Assembly: GCA_003962895.1 (NCBI GenBank)
Contig: RXKI01000023.1
Location: 1-42,644, forward strand
Length of the DNA: 42,644 nucleotides
Origin: Neisseriaceae bacterium
GTDB taxonomy: Bacteria; Pseudomonadota; Gammaproteobacteria; Burkholderiales; UBA11063
Direction of reading: 5' to 3'
Shown: one piece after another, positions 1 to 10,000 of the stretch
Position numbering within the stretch: the stretch's first letter is position 1
Layout: each line of letters opens with the position of its first letter
Position numbers and translations under genes: made by a program
The notes under the pieces: generated by a model
The model's input: the letters and a program-made list of their open reading frames with translations, nothing else
The model's database searches: none
What the model was told of the DNA's origin: nothing

Positions 1-12
1 CATTGTATTCAA

Positions 13-2013
13 TCACTTAAACATTACTTCTTTTAATTTCAATAATTCATCACGACATCTAGCAGCATCTTCGTACTCTAGATTCAACGCATGTTCACGC
101 ATCCGTTTTTCAGTTTGCTTAATCAACTTAGTTAACTCTTTATCGGTTAATCCAGATAATTCAGTCGTTGAATTTACTTTAACTTTATCTTCACGATATA
201 CACCATCAATTATATCATTAATAGGCTTAACTACCGTTTGTGGCACGATATTATTTTGTAAATTATGTTCTTCTTGTTTGCTACGACGACGCTTAGTTTC
301 ATCAAGTGCTTTTTGCATTGAATTTGTTATTTTAGCGGCATAGAATATTGCCAATCCTTCGCTATTACGCGCAGCACGTCCAACTGTTTGGATTAATGAA
401 CGCTCAGAACGCAAAAATCCTTCTTTATCAGCATCTAGTATTGCGACCAAAGTAACTTCAGGCATATCAAGACCTTCGCGAAGTAAATTCACACCCACCA
501 AAACATCAAATACACCTAAGCGTAAATCACGAATAATTTCTACACGCTCAACTGTATCAATATCAGAATGAAGGTAGCGTACTTTAACTCCATTCTCAGT
601 ATAATACTCAGTCAATCGCTCTGCCATTTTTTTAGTAAGAGTGGTAACTAATACTCGCTGTGATTTACGCTTACGGATATTAATTTCGTGAAGTAAATCA
701 TCAACTTGAGTATCTACTGGGCGAACTTCAATTATAGGATCTAATAAGCCAGTTGGGCGAACAACCTGCTCAATCACAGCATCTTGATGCTCTTGTTCAT
801 AATGTGATGGGGTTGCAGATACCATTATCGTTTGTGGCATACGCGATTCAAACTCGGTAAATTTAAGCGGACGGTTATCCATTGCTGAAGGCAACCTAAA
901 ACCATAATCAACCAAATTTTGCTTACGCACTCTATCACCATTATACATTCCACCAACTTGCGGAATAGTTACGTGTGATTCATCGATAAACATTAAAGCA
1001 TGATTGGGTAAATAATCAATCAATGTCGGTGGTGGATCTCCTGGATTACGACCCGTCATATGACGAGAATAGTTTTCAATACCTTTACAAAAGCCAATCT
1101 CGGTTAACATTTCTAGGTCAAATTCTGTGCGCTGTTTAATTCGATGCGCCTCAATCATCTTACCCATAGCTTCAAATTCTTTGACACGCGACTCTAATTC
1201 AACTTTGATTTTGTCACATGCTTGCATAACTATTTCTCGTGGTGTCACATAGTGAGAAGATGGGAAAACTGTAAAGCGATGCACTTTTTGTAATATCTTA
1301 CCCGTTAATGGGTCAAATAACGATACACCATCTATCTCATCATCAAATAAGCTAATGCGTACGGCTTTATCATAATACTCAGCTGGGAAGACATCAATAG
1401 TATCTCCGCGCACACGAAATGTACCGCGCATAAAATCAGCATCAGCTCGTTGATATTGCATACTAGTTAATTGACGAATAATTTCACGCTGTGGATAAGT
1501 CGCACCTTCACGTAGATGTAAAATCATTTGTTGATAAGCTGCCTCATCACCAATACCGTAAATTGACGATACAGTTGCTACAATAATTACATCTTCACGT
1601 TCGAGAATTGATTTAGTTGCTGATAAGCGCATTTGCTCAATATGCTCATTAATTGCTGAATCTTTCTCGATAAATAAATCCTTATGCGGAACATATGCTT
1701 CTGGTTGGTAATAATCATAATAAGACACAAAATACTCAACTGCATTTTCAGGGAAAAATTCACGAAACTCTGCATAAAGTTGTGCAGCAAGAGTTTTATT
1801 ATGTGCAAGAATAATTGCAGGGCGACCGGTTTGCGCAATGACATTTGCCATGGTATAAGTCTTACCACTACCCGTCACACCAAGTAATGTCTGATATTGC
1901 AAACCATCAGTCAGACCTTCTACTAGTTTTTCAATTGCTTGTGGTTGATCTCCAGCAGGAGCAAAATTCTGGTGTAATACGAAATTACTATTGGGATATT
2001 TGATTTTTTTCAT
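13..2013 (-). CDS. uvrB: UvrABC system protein B (excinuclease subunit)
   Basis: UvrB is the damage-verifying helicase-like subunit of nucleotide excision repair; it is loaded by UvrA and recruits UvrC. The 666-residue product is the usual family length. The Walker A motif GVTGSGKT lies at residues 45-52. The Tyr-rich beta-hairpin around [10 protein letters not shown], which clamps DNA, is at about residues 98-110, and a DESH motif follows near the middle. The C-terminus ends in a UVR domain (about 625-662) that contacts UvrC. The start has no clear Shine-Dalgarno sequence. TATAAT hexamers lie at 2021-2026 and 2043-2048 on the minus strand, so the leader is very short. The gene is transcribed away from the lipoprotein gene and is alone in this window. 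Identity is secure. Confidence 0.97.
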   Translation of the reverse strand: MKKIKYPNSNFVLHQNFAPAGDQPQAIEKLVEGLTDGLQYQTLLGVTGSGKTYTMANVIAQTGRPAIILAHNKTLAAQLYAEFREFFPENAVEYFVSYYDYYQPEAYVPHKDLFIEKDSAINEHIEQMRLSATKSILEREDVIIVATVSSIYGIGDEAAYQQMILHLREGATYPQREIIRQLTSMQYQRADADFMRGTFRVRGDTIDVFPAEYYDKAVRISLFDDEIDGVSLFDPLTGKILQKVHRFTVFPSSHYVTPREIVMQACDKIKVELESRVKEFEAMGKMIEAHRIKQRTEFDLEMLTEIGFCKGIENYSRHMTGRNPGDPPPTLIDYLPNHALMFIDESHVTIPQVGGMYNGDRVRKQNLVDYGFRLPSAMDNRPLKFTEFESRMPQTIMVSATPSHYEQEHQDAVIEQVVRPTGLLDPIIEVRPVDTQVDDLLHEINIRKRKSQRVLVTTLTKKMAERLTEYYTENGVKVRYLHSDIDTVERVEIIRDLRLGVFDVLVGVNLLREGLDMPEVTLVAILDADKEGFLRSERSLIQTVGRAARNSEGLAIFYAAKITNSMQKALDETKRRRSKQEEHNLQNNIVPQTVVKPINDIIDGVYREDKVKVNSTTELSGLTDKELTKLIKQTEKRMREHALNLEYEDAARCRDELLKLKEVMFK

Positions 2014-2020
2014 TTATGAT

Positions 2021-2048
2021 ATTATATGTTATATTAAGTCTAATTATA
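2021..2048 (-). promoter_or_regulatory. Candidate uvrB promoter -10 elements
   Basis: Two perfect TATAAT hexamers occur on the minus strand, at 2048-2043 and 2026-2021. Neither has a convincing -35 hexamer. The upstream one would give a leader of about 20 nt. The nearer one would start transcription at or next to the uvrB ATG. Confidence 0.3.
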
Positions 2049-2233
2049 CTAAATTTTCTCAACCATAAAGCATAAAAATATAACTAACACAATACCGGAG
2101 GTCACGTCAACTAACCAGCTAATATAATTACAATTATCTATTGTTAGTCCACTATACAATGCATTTTAACAACAAAAGTAAATTCATTACAGATTACAAC
2201 CCATCTTACTTTACTTTAAATAGGAAACTTTGA

Positions 2234-2239
2234 TATAAT
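2234..2239 (+). promoter_or_regulatory. Candidate -10 element of lipoprotein gene
   Basis: A perfect TATAAT lies 117 bases before the lipoprotein ATG. The hexamer 17 bases upstream (TTACTT, 2211-2216) is a poor -35 match. The leader it implies is about 110 nt. Confidence 0.35.
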
Positions 2240-2355
2240 AAATTTTGAAAGTACCAATAGAGTGCTTTCATTTATGCTTTGAATGTCGATGTCGTATTTT
2301 GAAAGTTGCATTTAAAAATAAAGCACTCGAAATTAAACTTCTTAAAGGAAAAAAT

Positions 2356-3582
2356 ATGAAATTAAATAAATTATTAGTATCACTAGCTCTAGTGGCTACA
2401 GGTTCAGTTATGGTTGCTTGTGGTAGTGGTTCAACTGGTGGAAACTCAAATCCAGCTCCATCTGTTACACAACTTGAACCTCCATATGGAGCTGAGATCC
2501 CTCCTGGTTCTACTACTGGTGTTGCTGTAAATTTACAAGATGGTATAATTGCTGTGCCTAGTCAAGGTGAATACACTGCAATTCAATTAACTGCTGATCA
2601 AACAAAGTCTTTGATTCAATTTATGGGTCTTGGATCTCAATTAGAAAGCTTTGTGTTTAATCCGAGTGCCAATGGTAATGTTGTGGTTTATCCACGCGAT
2701 ATTGGACCTAACGGTTCGGTATTGTTAATTAGTCCAACTACTCAAAATACACAAGGTAAATCTTTAAAAAGTTTAAGCGCTACTATGTTGGTATATGCTC
2801 TTAGGAATTACACAGGATTGTCACCAATTACTCCAGTAGAAACAAGTGTTGGTAGTTCAGCTAAAGTTAATGGAATTATGTATGGAATTTCTGACCCACT
2901 TACATACACTCAAGGACTTACTTTGAGTGTTCCTAGTGCTCATATAAATATTCCGGTAAATAATTGTGCTGGCGCTACTGGTGGGGTGATATCAGCAGTT
3001 GCATATAAATTTAACGGCGTTGATTATGTTGGTTACGGTACCGATACAGGTTCTGTTTGTGTTGCATCTGGTGGTTCTATATCACAAGAGAATTTATCAG
3101 CAAAAGCTCCAACAACAAATGCAAATGCTTATTTACCTGCTCCTGTAACTAATTTAGGTTTTCCTACGCAAGCAAGTACAACAAGTAACTTAGTTGGTTA
3201 TTGGACTAATGAGAAAGGTATTTTCAAAGTATTTGGTAAATATAATGCTAAAAATGAGCCTACAGGTACTGGTTTCCTAAATGTTACATCAACAGAACCT
3301 CAAAAACAAAATGGCACTGCACAAACTACTACATTTAGTGGCAACATTCCGACGGTTACTAATATTAACTCAACTTACACCGATCCAAATGGTAATTTAT
3401 GGGTTGGTGTTAAGACAGGTGGTCAGGTTTATGTTTTACGTAATGGTCAAACAGCTTGGCGAGTACAACAAATTAAGTATATTACAGGTCAGGTTTATAC
3501 TGGTAGTGTAACTGTACAATCTGATGGTGCGAACCAAGGTGGCGTTGCAGTAACTAATGCTGGTACATTTGATATTGAATAA
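2356..3582 (+). CDS. Putative lipoprotein of unknown function
   Basis: The chosen ATG at 2356 has an AAAGGA ribosome site at 2344-2349 and begins a classic lipoprotein signal peptide (MKLNKLLVSL...). The lipobox-like MVAC has its lipidated Cys at residue 22. The frame stays open 37 codons further upstream, but that part lacks a signal sequence and a ribosome site. The 408-residue product is rich in Gly, Ser, Thr and Asn, and a low-complexity GSGSTGGNSN linker follows the Cys. Two further Cys residues (in NNCAG and GSVCVA) could form a disulfide. The C-terminal part repeats short strand-turn units with NGN and TGG turns, suggesting beta structure. I do not recognise the family. It is followed by a strong terminator and then by an outer-membrane barrel gene on the same strand, so the two may serve the same surface. 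Function is unassigned. Confidence 0.8.
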   Translation: MKLNKLLVSLALVATGSVMVACGSGSTGGNSNPAPSVTQLEPPYGAEIPPGSTTGVAVNLQDGIIAVPSQGEYTAIQLTADQTKSLIQFMGLGSQLESFVFNPSANGNVVVYPRDIGPNGSVLLISPTTQNTQGKSLKSLSATMLVYALRNYTGLSPITPVETSVGSSAKVNGIMYGISDPLTYTQGLTLSVPSAHINIPVNNCAGATGGVISAVAYKFNGVDYVGYGTDTGSVCVASGGSISQENLSAKAPTTNANAYLPAPVTNLGFPTQASTTSNLVGYWTNEKGIFKVFGKYNAKNEPTGTGFLNVTSTEPQKQNGTAQTTTFSGNIPTVTNINSTYTDPNGNLWVGVKTGGQVYVLRNGQTAWRVQQIKYITGQVYTGSVTVQSDGANQGGVAVTNAGTFDIE

Positions 3583-3601
3583 TTAATAATATCTTGCTAG
3601 T

Positions 3602-3631
3602 AAAAGTGAACATTTAAATGTTCACTTTTTT
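3602..3631 (+). terminator. Rho-independent terminator after lipoprotein gene
   Basis: A perfect 28-base palindrome (3602-3629) with arms beginning AAAAGTGAACAT is followed by T residues. It lies 20 bases after the lipoprotein stop codon. The arms are symmetric in A and T, so it could also work on the other strand. Confidence 0.85.
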
Positions 3632-3703
3632 AATCTTTTAGTGTATTTTAATGTAAATCCCCCATTGCTTGCAGCGTGGTAGTTTATTTATGAAGCTGAA
3701 ATT

Positions 3704-5227
3704 ATGAAAAAACCTTTATTATTGATAGTATCACTGCTAACAAGCCAATATGCCATAGCTGAGACAAACAATCAACCATTTCAACAGCTAGATAATACAA
3801 TAGGTATCGGATATAGTTTCAACTCAATGGACGCATATAATCCAAATAGCTCAAAAAGTCAAATAACAACCAATACAAGCAATTTCGTTGCGCACATCGA
3901 AAGATTATTTGATAATAATGTTTGGATGTCAATTGATGGCAGCTTTGCTTTTAAAGCTAACCAATATGGTAATGCAAGCACCGGTTTTAGCTATAATACT
4001 CAAAACTTTGGGTTCCCTGCATCAATTAGTGGGAAAGGCGGTTATTCTTTTAACTGGCCTAACATTGGATTACAAGTAATCCCTTATGCACAAATTGGCC
4101 GTGAATTGAATTATAATGGTATGGATGTTTTAAATAACGGTTTTGACAAAAGTTATCTAAATCAATTTGCATTTGGTGGCAGAATAGAATATTTATTTAC
4201 CACGCAATCAAGTATTTATTTCGACCAATCAATAGGGTATTTACAAGATCCTAATACAGGTGAATATAATCAGAGTGCCAATAATTTTATTAGTTTGCTT
4301 GGAATAAAATACAATGCCACTAATTCATTTCAAATAGCACTGCAAGGGATGATAAACCAAATTAACTTGATAAATGCAGATGTAATTAACTATGACCCTA
4401 TTAGTTACCAATATGGTAATACAAGTCAAACAACATATGGTGGCATGTTATTATTTAGCTATTTATATGACCAGGATAAATTATTTAATAATGGAAATAT
4501 TAATTCAATATCTACGAGTAAATATCCACATCTAACAACAAATTTTGACAATAGCTATTCAGTAGGTTTAGGTTTAGTAAATTCTACAGCTTCATATGAT
4601 GTTGGAAATAAATCAGATATTAACTCATCACTAAACTATCTCAATTTCAATATTACTCATGAATTTGAAAATAATGTATGGTCGCAGATCAACGCACAGC
4701 TGGTAAACTCAATAAGCCAATCAAATACTCCAACTGGTCGTACTAGTGCAATTACGCCAACTTATATTGGATTCCCAGGTAATGTAGTCACAAATGATGG
4801 TTATGCTTTTCACGGTGGAGGTAATTTTACCGTTATTCCTTATGGAAACTTTGGCGTCATAATGAATATCGCAAGTTATAACATTAAAGATAACTCAGGG
4901 CTTACAAGTGCAGTATCAAATGATATGTATATACAATATGGCGCAGGAGCACGTGTAGAATATGCTATAAATGACTTTTGGCAAATATATGCCGATCAGC
5001 TATTCGCAGGAATGAAAGATCGCTCGCCATTAGATATTAATGCATTTCGCTCAACTAGCAGCATAGGTGCAATAATAAACCCATATTCTCTTCTACAATT
5101 TGGAGCAAAAGGTTTTTATGATTCTATCAACCCAACAAATAGTACATACAACGCACAGTCAAATACATATGTACCAGCAAATCAAAACTCTCTTGGATTG
5201 CAATTAGACATTGGGCTAAGGTATTAA
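3704..5227 (+). CDS. Outer-membrane beta-barrel protein with tandem duplicated halves
   Basis: The 507-residue product has a Sec signal peptide (MKKPLLLIVSLLTSQYAIA, cut after residue 19). The rest alternates polar and aromatic residues in strands split by Asn/Ser/Gly turns, as in Gram-negative outer-membrane barrels, and it ends in an aromatic residue (LRY). Residues about 30-258 and 282-507 are homologous: FDNNVW (69) matches FENNVW (321), GFP (103) matches GFP (356), VIPY (125) matches VIPY (377), GGRIEY (158) matches GARVEY (415), and IYFDQ (171) matches IYADQ (428). The offset stays at 252-257 residues. I infer either one large barrel formed by duplication or two small barrels in tandem. 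No specific porin or transporter family is recognised. The ribosome site is weak. The gene lies between two strong terminators and so is probably transcribed alone. Confidence 0.82.
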   Translation: MKKPLLLIVSLLTSQYAIAETNNQPFQQLDNTIGIGYSFNSMDAYNPNSSKSQITTNTSNFVAHIERLFDNNVWMSIDGSFAFKANQYGNASTGFSYNTQNFGFPASISGKGGYSFNWPNIGLQVIPYAQIGRELNYNGMDVLNNGFDKSYLNQFAFGGRIEYLFTTQSSIYFDQSIGYLQDPNTGEYNQSANNFISLLGIKYNATNSFQIALQGMINQINLINADVINYDPISYQYGNTSQTTYGGMLLFSYLYDQDKLFNNGNINSISTSKYPHLTTNFDNSYSVGLGLVNSTASYDVGNKSDINSSLNYLNFNITHEFENNVWSQINAQLVNSISQSNTPTGRTSAITPTYIGFPGNVVTNDGYAFHGGGNFTVIPYGNFGVIMNIASYNIKDNSGLTSAVSNDMYIQYGAGARVEYAINDFWQIYADQLFAGMKDRSPLDINAFRSTSSIGAIINPYSLLQFGAKGFYDSINPTNSTYNAQSNTYVPANQNSLGLQLDIGLRY

Positions 5228-5230
5228 GTT

Positions 5231-5262
5231 AAAAATCACTCATATTAATATGAGTGATTTTT
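5231..5262. terminator. Bidirectional terminator between barrel gene and rho
   Basis: A perfect 32-base palindrome (arms AAAAATCACTCATATT) starts 3 bases after the barrel stop and ends 6 bases before the rho stop. It has A/T tracts on both sides, so one hairpin can end transcription of both converging genes. Confidence 0.88.
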
Positions 5263-5268
5263 CTTATC

Positions 5269-6525
5269 TTAGCGCATCATTGCTTGAATAAAGTCTGCAT
5301 TATTCTTTGTCTCTTTTATTTTCTCAAGTACAAAGCTGCTTGCTTCAATTGATTGCTTCTCAGAAAGATATTTTCTAAGCACCCACATCTTCTGTAATTG
5401 ATCTTTACTTAGTAATAATTCCTCACGACGAGTACCAGAGCGAAGTATATCAATAGCTGGATAAATACGACGCTGAGCAATATCTCTATCTAATTGCAGC
5501 TCCATATTACCAGTTCCCTTGAATTCTTCATAGATAACATCATCCATCCGCGAACCAGTTTCAATTAATGCCGTTGCAATAATAGTTAACGAGCCACCCT
5601 CTTCAATATTTCTTGCTGCACCAAAAAATCTCTTAGGGCGATGAAGAGCATTCGCATCTACCCCACCAGTTAATATTTTACCAGAAGCAGGAGCCACAGT
5701 ATTATATGCACGAGCTAGGCGAGTAATTGAATCAAGTAAAATAACCACATCTTTTTTACTCTCAACTAAACGTTTTGCTTTTTCTATCACCATCTCAGCT
5801 ACTTGCACATGGCGATTAGCTGGCTCATCAAAAGTAGAAGCAACCACTTCACCTTTAACCGAGCGTTGCATATCAGTAACCTCTTCAGGGCGTTCGTCAA
5901 TTAATAATACAATTAACTCAACCTCTGGATGATTGGCTGTGATTGAATGTGCAATATTTTTTAGCATCACTGTTTTACCAGTTTTAGGTGGTGCAACTAA
6001 TAACCCACGTTGCCCTTTACCTATTGGCGCAAATAAATCAATTATTCTGCCAGTAATATTTTCTTCACCTTTCATATCACGCTCAAGATGAAGTTGTTGA
6101 TCTGGAAATAATGGAGTTAGGTTCTCAAATAAAATTTTATGTTTATTTGATTCTGGTGTATTTCCGTTGACTTTTTCAACTTTAACTAATGCGCAATATT
6201 TTTCGCCATCTTTTGGCATACGAATTTCGCCATCAATCGAGTCACCAGTTTGTAAATTAAATCTACGCACCTGGCTTGGGCTAATATAAATATCATCATG
6301 ACTTGCTAAATATGAAGTGTCCGGAGAACGTAAGAAGCCAAAACCATCTTGCAAAACCTCCAGTACGCCACCACCAAAAATTGATTCGCCTCTTTCAGCG
6401 ATTTTGCGTAATATCGCAAAAATTAAATCATGTTTTCTAAAACGACTGGCATTTTCAATACCATGACTAGTTGCAATCTCAAGTAATTGCTTGACATGCA
6501 AATCTTTTATTTCAGATAAATGCAT
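5269..6525 (-). CDS. rho: Transcription termination factor Rho
   Basis: Rho is the hexameric RNA-dependent ATPase helicase that ends transcription of many operons. The 418-residue product has the usual length. The N-terminal helical domain starts [10 protein letters not shown], and an RNA-binding cold-shock-like fold follows (GFGFLRS at about 61-67). The Walker A motif APPKTGKT is at residues 178-185. The Walker B segment is followed by DERPEEV near 210, then the Q-loop region ([13 protein letters not shown]) and the R-loop region ([18 protein letters not shown]). The start ATG has TTGGA upstream. The gene lies downstream of trxA in the same direction, the trxA-rho order also known in Escherichia coli, but a terminator hairpin lies between them. 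Confidence 0.97.
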   Translation of the reverse strand: MHLSEIKDLHVKQLLEIATSHGIENASRFRKHDLIFAILRKIAERGESIFGGGVLEVLQDGFGFLRSPDTSYLASHDDIYISPSQVRRFNLQTGDSIDGEIRMPKDGEKYCALVKVEKVNGNTPESNKHKILFENLTPLFPDQQLHLERDMKGEENITGRIIDLFAPIGKGQRGLLVAPPKTGKTVMLKNIAHSITANHPEVELIVLLIDERPEEVTDMQRSVKGEVVASTFDEPANRHVQVAEMVIEKAKRLVESKKDVVILLDSITRLARAYNTVAPASGKILTGGVDANALHRPKRFFGAARNIEEGGSLTIIATALIETGSRMDDVIYEEFKGTGNMELQLDRDIAQRRIYPAIDILRSGTRREELLLSKDQLQKMWVLRKYLSEKQSIEASSFVLEKIKETKNNADFIQAMMR

Positions 6526-6611
6526 AAAATGAATCCAATAAAATGTTCACTTATTTTATGAAGAGTTAGAATTTTTATTATAAGAATTATAAAGAAGTGA
6601 AGTTAAGAAAA

Positions 6612-6643
6612 ATTGAAAAGGTTGCCTAAGACATAAGCAACCC
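6612..6643 (-). terminator. Rho-independent terminator after trxA
   Basis: On the minus strand the arms GGTTGC and GCAACC enclose an 11-base loop and are followed by TTTTCAATTTTT. It lies just downstream of the trxA stop. Confidence 0.7.
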
Positions 6644-6654
6644 ATAATAACTAA

Positions 6655-6981
6655 TTAAATTGCGCTATCGATAAACGCTGCAATTTGTCCTTTAGGTAAA
6701 GCACCTACTTTAGTACCAATAATTTCGCCATTTTTAAATAATAGCAATGTAGGAATCCCACGCACACCATAAGTAGCCGCAGAAACAGTATTCTCATCAA
6801 CGTTTAATTTAACGATTTTAACTTTACCAGCATACTCATTGTTTGCTAAATCTTCAAGAACAGGACCAATCATACGACAAGGACCACACCATTCAGCCCA
6901 AAAATCCACTAATACAGGAATTTCAGATTTAATTACTTCAGCTTCAAAATTAGCATCAGTAACATGTGTTAAATTACTCAT
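6655..6981 (-). CDS. trxA: Thioredoxin 1
   Basis: This is the small cytoplasmic dithiol-disulfide oxidoreductase that supplies electrons to reductases and keeps protein thiols reduced. The active site WCGPC is at residues 31-35 and the cis-proline motif GIPT has Pro77, both at standard spacing. The 108-residue length is typical. I chose the ATG at 6981 because a GAGAG ribosome site lies 7 bases upstream; the alternative TTG start at 6993 overlaps that site. The gene is flanked by its own terminator and by the rpoC terminator, so it is probably a single-gene unit. Confidence 0.97.
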   Translation of the reverse strand: MSNLTHVTDANFEAEVIKSEIPVLVDFWAEWCGPCRMIGPVLEDLANNEYAGKVKIVKLNVDENTVSAATYGVRGIPTLLLFKNGEIIGTKVGALPKGQIAAFIDSAI

Positions 6982-7029
6982 AAATACTCTCAATGTAAAA
7001 TTAATATGAAATTATATCACAATAGACAA

Positions 7030-7063
7030 ATTCAAACAAGATGACTGCTTTTACACAGTCATC
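7030..7063 (-). terminator. Terminator of the rpoBC operon
   Basis: The minus-strand arms GATGACTG and CAGTCATC (7063-7056 and 7047-7040) enclose an 8-base loop and are followed by TTGTTTG. It lies 10 bases after the rpoC stop. Confidence 0.8.
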
Positions 7064-7072
7064 TATATACGA

Positions 7073-10000
7073 CTAGATTTCTTCGTTTTTCTCACGTAAA
7101 TGTTTAGCACGATGATAAGCAGCACCAGTTCCAGCTGGAATTAAGCGACCCATAATCACGTTTTCTTTCAGTCCACGTAAGTGATCAATACGACCAGCAA
7201 CAGCAGCTTCTGTAAGAACACGAGTTGTCTCTTGGAACGATGCCGCAGAGATGAATGAATCAGTATTCAATGAAGCACGTGTAATACCAAGTAATACATT
7301 TTTGTATTGTACTGGGCGTTTGTCTTCAGAAATTAATGCATCATTCTCATCTAATACTGCTGCGCGCTCAACCTGCTCGCCTTCTAAGAAGATATTGCTA
7401 TCTCCAGAATCCACAACTTCAACGCGACGTAACATTTGACGCACAACTGTCTCAATATGTTTATCACTGATCTTCACACCCTGTAAACGATAAACCTCTT
7501 GTACTTCATGAGCAATGTATTTAGAAAGTTCTTCAATGCCTTTCATTTCCAATAACTCACGAGGATCAACTGGACCATCTACAATCATTTGACCGCGTTC
7601 TACATACTCACCATCATTAACCAAGATGTTTTTATCTTTAGGAATTGACATATCGATTTCTTCACCAGTTGTTGCAGTGATTCTAATCTTATGCTTTCCT
7701 TTAGTTTCTTTTTGGAATACAACTGTTCCAGATAATGGAGCAAGCATACCAGCATCTTTAGGAATACGAGCTTCAAATAACTCAGCAACACGTGGTAAAC
7801 CACCAGTAATATCACGAGTTTTCATTGACTCTTGTGGTTTCTTAGCAATTACATCACCGGCATTAACCATTTGCTCATCACGAACAGTAATAATGTCCCC
7901 AATTTGGAATGAAATCATTACTGGCGCATCACTACCAAATACACGGATTTCATTACCAGATTCATCTAATAAACGCGCCATTGGACGTAAATTTTTGTCT
8001 TTAGCACGAATACCTTTTACTTTATTTGGATCAATAACTTTAAGTGCAGTTAAACCAGTAACTTCATCAGTTTCTTTTACTACAGTTAAACCTTCTTCAA
8101 CGTTCTCTAAACGAACAATACCACTATGTTCAGAAACTACTGGACGTGAATGTGGATCCCAACTTGCAAGTTTAGTACCAGCTTCAACTTTTTCATCTGG
8201 AGTAATATGTAATGTAGCACCATAAGGAATCTTATGTTGTTCACGTTCACGGTTATGTTGATCTAGGATAACTAACTCTGCAGAACGAGAAACAATTACT
8301 TTTTCACCATTTGGCTTAGTTACATAACGTAATTCTTTATAACCCACAGTACCCGATGATTTAGCTTCAATTTGACTAACTGCAGCAGCACGAGATGCAG
8401 CACCACCGATATGGAATGTACGCATTGTTAACTGTGTACCAGGCTCACCAATAGATTGAGCAGCTACAATACCAACTGCTTCACCAATATTCACCAAATA
8501 ACCACGAGCTAAATCACGACCATAACATTTAGCACATAGACCATATCTTGTTTCACAAGTTAATGGAGTACGTACTTTAAGCTCATCAATATTAGTTCTT
8601 TCAATCGTTGTAATAATACGCTCATCAATCAACGTACCAGCTTCAACAATAGTTTTCTGTGTATCTGGATCAATAACATCTTCAGCAGTTACACGACCTA
8701 ATACACGATCCCTCAATGACTCAATTACGTCACCACCTTGGATGATAGAGCGCATAATAACGCCTTTATCCGTACCACAATCATCTTCTGTAATCACTAA
8801 ATCTTGTGTAACATCAACTAAACGACGAGTCAAATAACCCGAGTTAGCCGTTTTCAATGCTGTATCTGAAAGACCTTTACGCGCACCATGTGTAGAAATA
8901 AAGTATTGTGATACTGTTAATCCTTCACGGAAGTTTGTCGTAATTGGTGTTTCAATAATCTCACCTGATGGTTTAGCCATCAAACCACGCATACCAGATA
9001 ACTGTTTAATCTGCGCAATCGATCCACGGGCACCTGAGTCAGCCATCATGTAAATTGAATTAAATGAATCTTGCTCAACTTTATTGCCATCAGCATCAAT
9101 AATTTCTTCTTTTGATAATTCATTCATCAGAGTCTTAGCGATATCATCACCACAACGACCCCAAATATCAATAATCTTATTATAACGTTCGCCATGAGTT
9201 ACTAGACCTTCGTTATATTGTTGAGTAATTGCCTCTACTTCTTTTTGAGCTGCAGCAACTTTACTATGCTTAGCTTGTGGTATATGCATATCATCTACAC
9301 ATACTGAAATACCACCACGAGTAGAATATCTGAAACCAGTATACATTAATTGATCAACTAAAATTACTGTCTCTTTAATTCCACATTCACGGAATGAAAC
9401 GTTAATTAATTTCGCAACTTCTTTTTTCTTCAATGGACGATTAATTAAATCAAAGTCCAAACCTTTTGGTAGTAACTGAGCTAAGATTGAGCGACCGATA
9501 GTTGTTTTACGACGAACTGTGCGTTTTACAAATTCACCAGAACCATCTTTATACCAATCATCTAAACGAACAGTAACTAAAGCATGTAACCCAACTTGGT
9601 TAGTTTGATATGCTCTTTCTAATTCTTTAAAGTCTTTGAAGATTAGACCTTCACCTTTATCATTAATTTTTTCGCGAGTCATATAGTACAAACCAAGAAT
9701 AATATCTTGTGAAGGTACAACAATCGGCTCACCATGAGCAGGAGACAATACGTTATTAGATGCTAACATTAGTGTACGCGCTTCCATTTGAGCTTCAATA
9801 CTCAATGGAACGTGAACAGCCATTTGATCTCCATCGAAATCGGCATTGAATGCAGAACAAACTAATGGATGTAATTGAATTGCTTTACCTTCAATTAAAG
9901 TCGGTTCAAATGCTTGAATACCAAGTCTATGTAATGTAGGCGCACGGTTTAATAAAATTGGATGCTCGCGAATTACTTCTTCTAAAATATCCCAAACTTG

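Larger units (their letters stand above)
2014..2355. other. Divergent intergenic region between uvrB and lipoprotein gene
   Basis: This 342-base AT-rich stretch separates divergently transcribed genes. It holds minus-strand TATAAT hexamers near 2021-2026 and 2043-2048 for uvrB and a plus-strand TATAAT at 2234-2239 for the lipoprotein gene. An open frame runs in from 2245 in phase with the lipoprotein, but its first 37 codons do not look like a signal peptide and have no ribosome site, so I treat it as leader. I see no RNA gene or repeat here. Confidence 0.6.

Noticed and set aside
1-3. CAT at the very start, a possible minus-strand start codon of the gene after uvrB
   Set aside because: Only three bases of any such gene are in the window and the upstream ribosome site is weak, so no feature can be supported.
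2245-2355. N-terminal extension of the lipoprotein frame
   Set aside because: The extension has no ribosome site and would bury the signal peptide; the ATG at 2356 has AAAGGA and begins a standard lipoprotein signal.
3602-7063. Neisseria-type DNA uptake sequences within terminator stems
   Set aside because: The terminator arms here do not contain the GCCGTCTGAA core. I read them by eye only, so variant uptake words cannot be excluded.
7626-8225. Long plus-strand open frame of 199 codons inside rpoC
   Set aside because: It lies wholly opposite rpoC, has biased Ser/Ile/Thr composition typical of antisense frames, and shows no ribosome site or domain.
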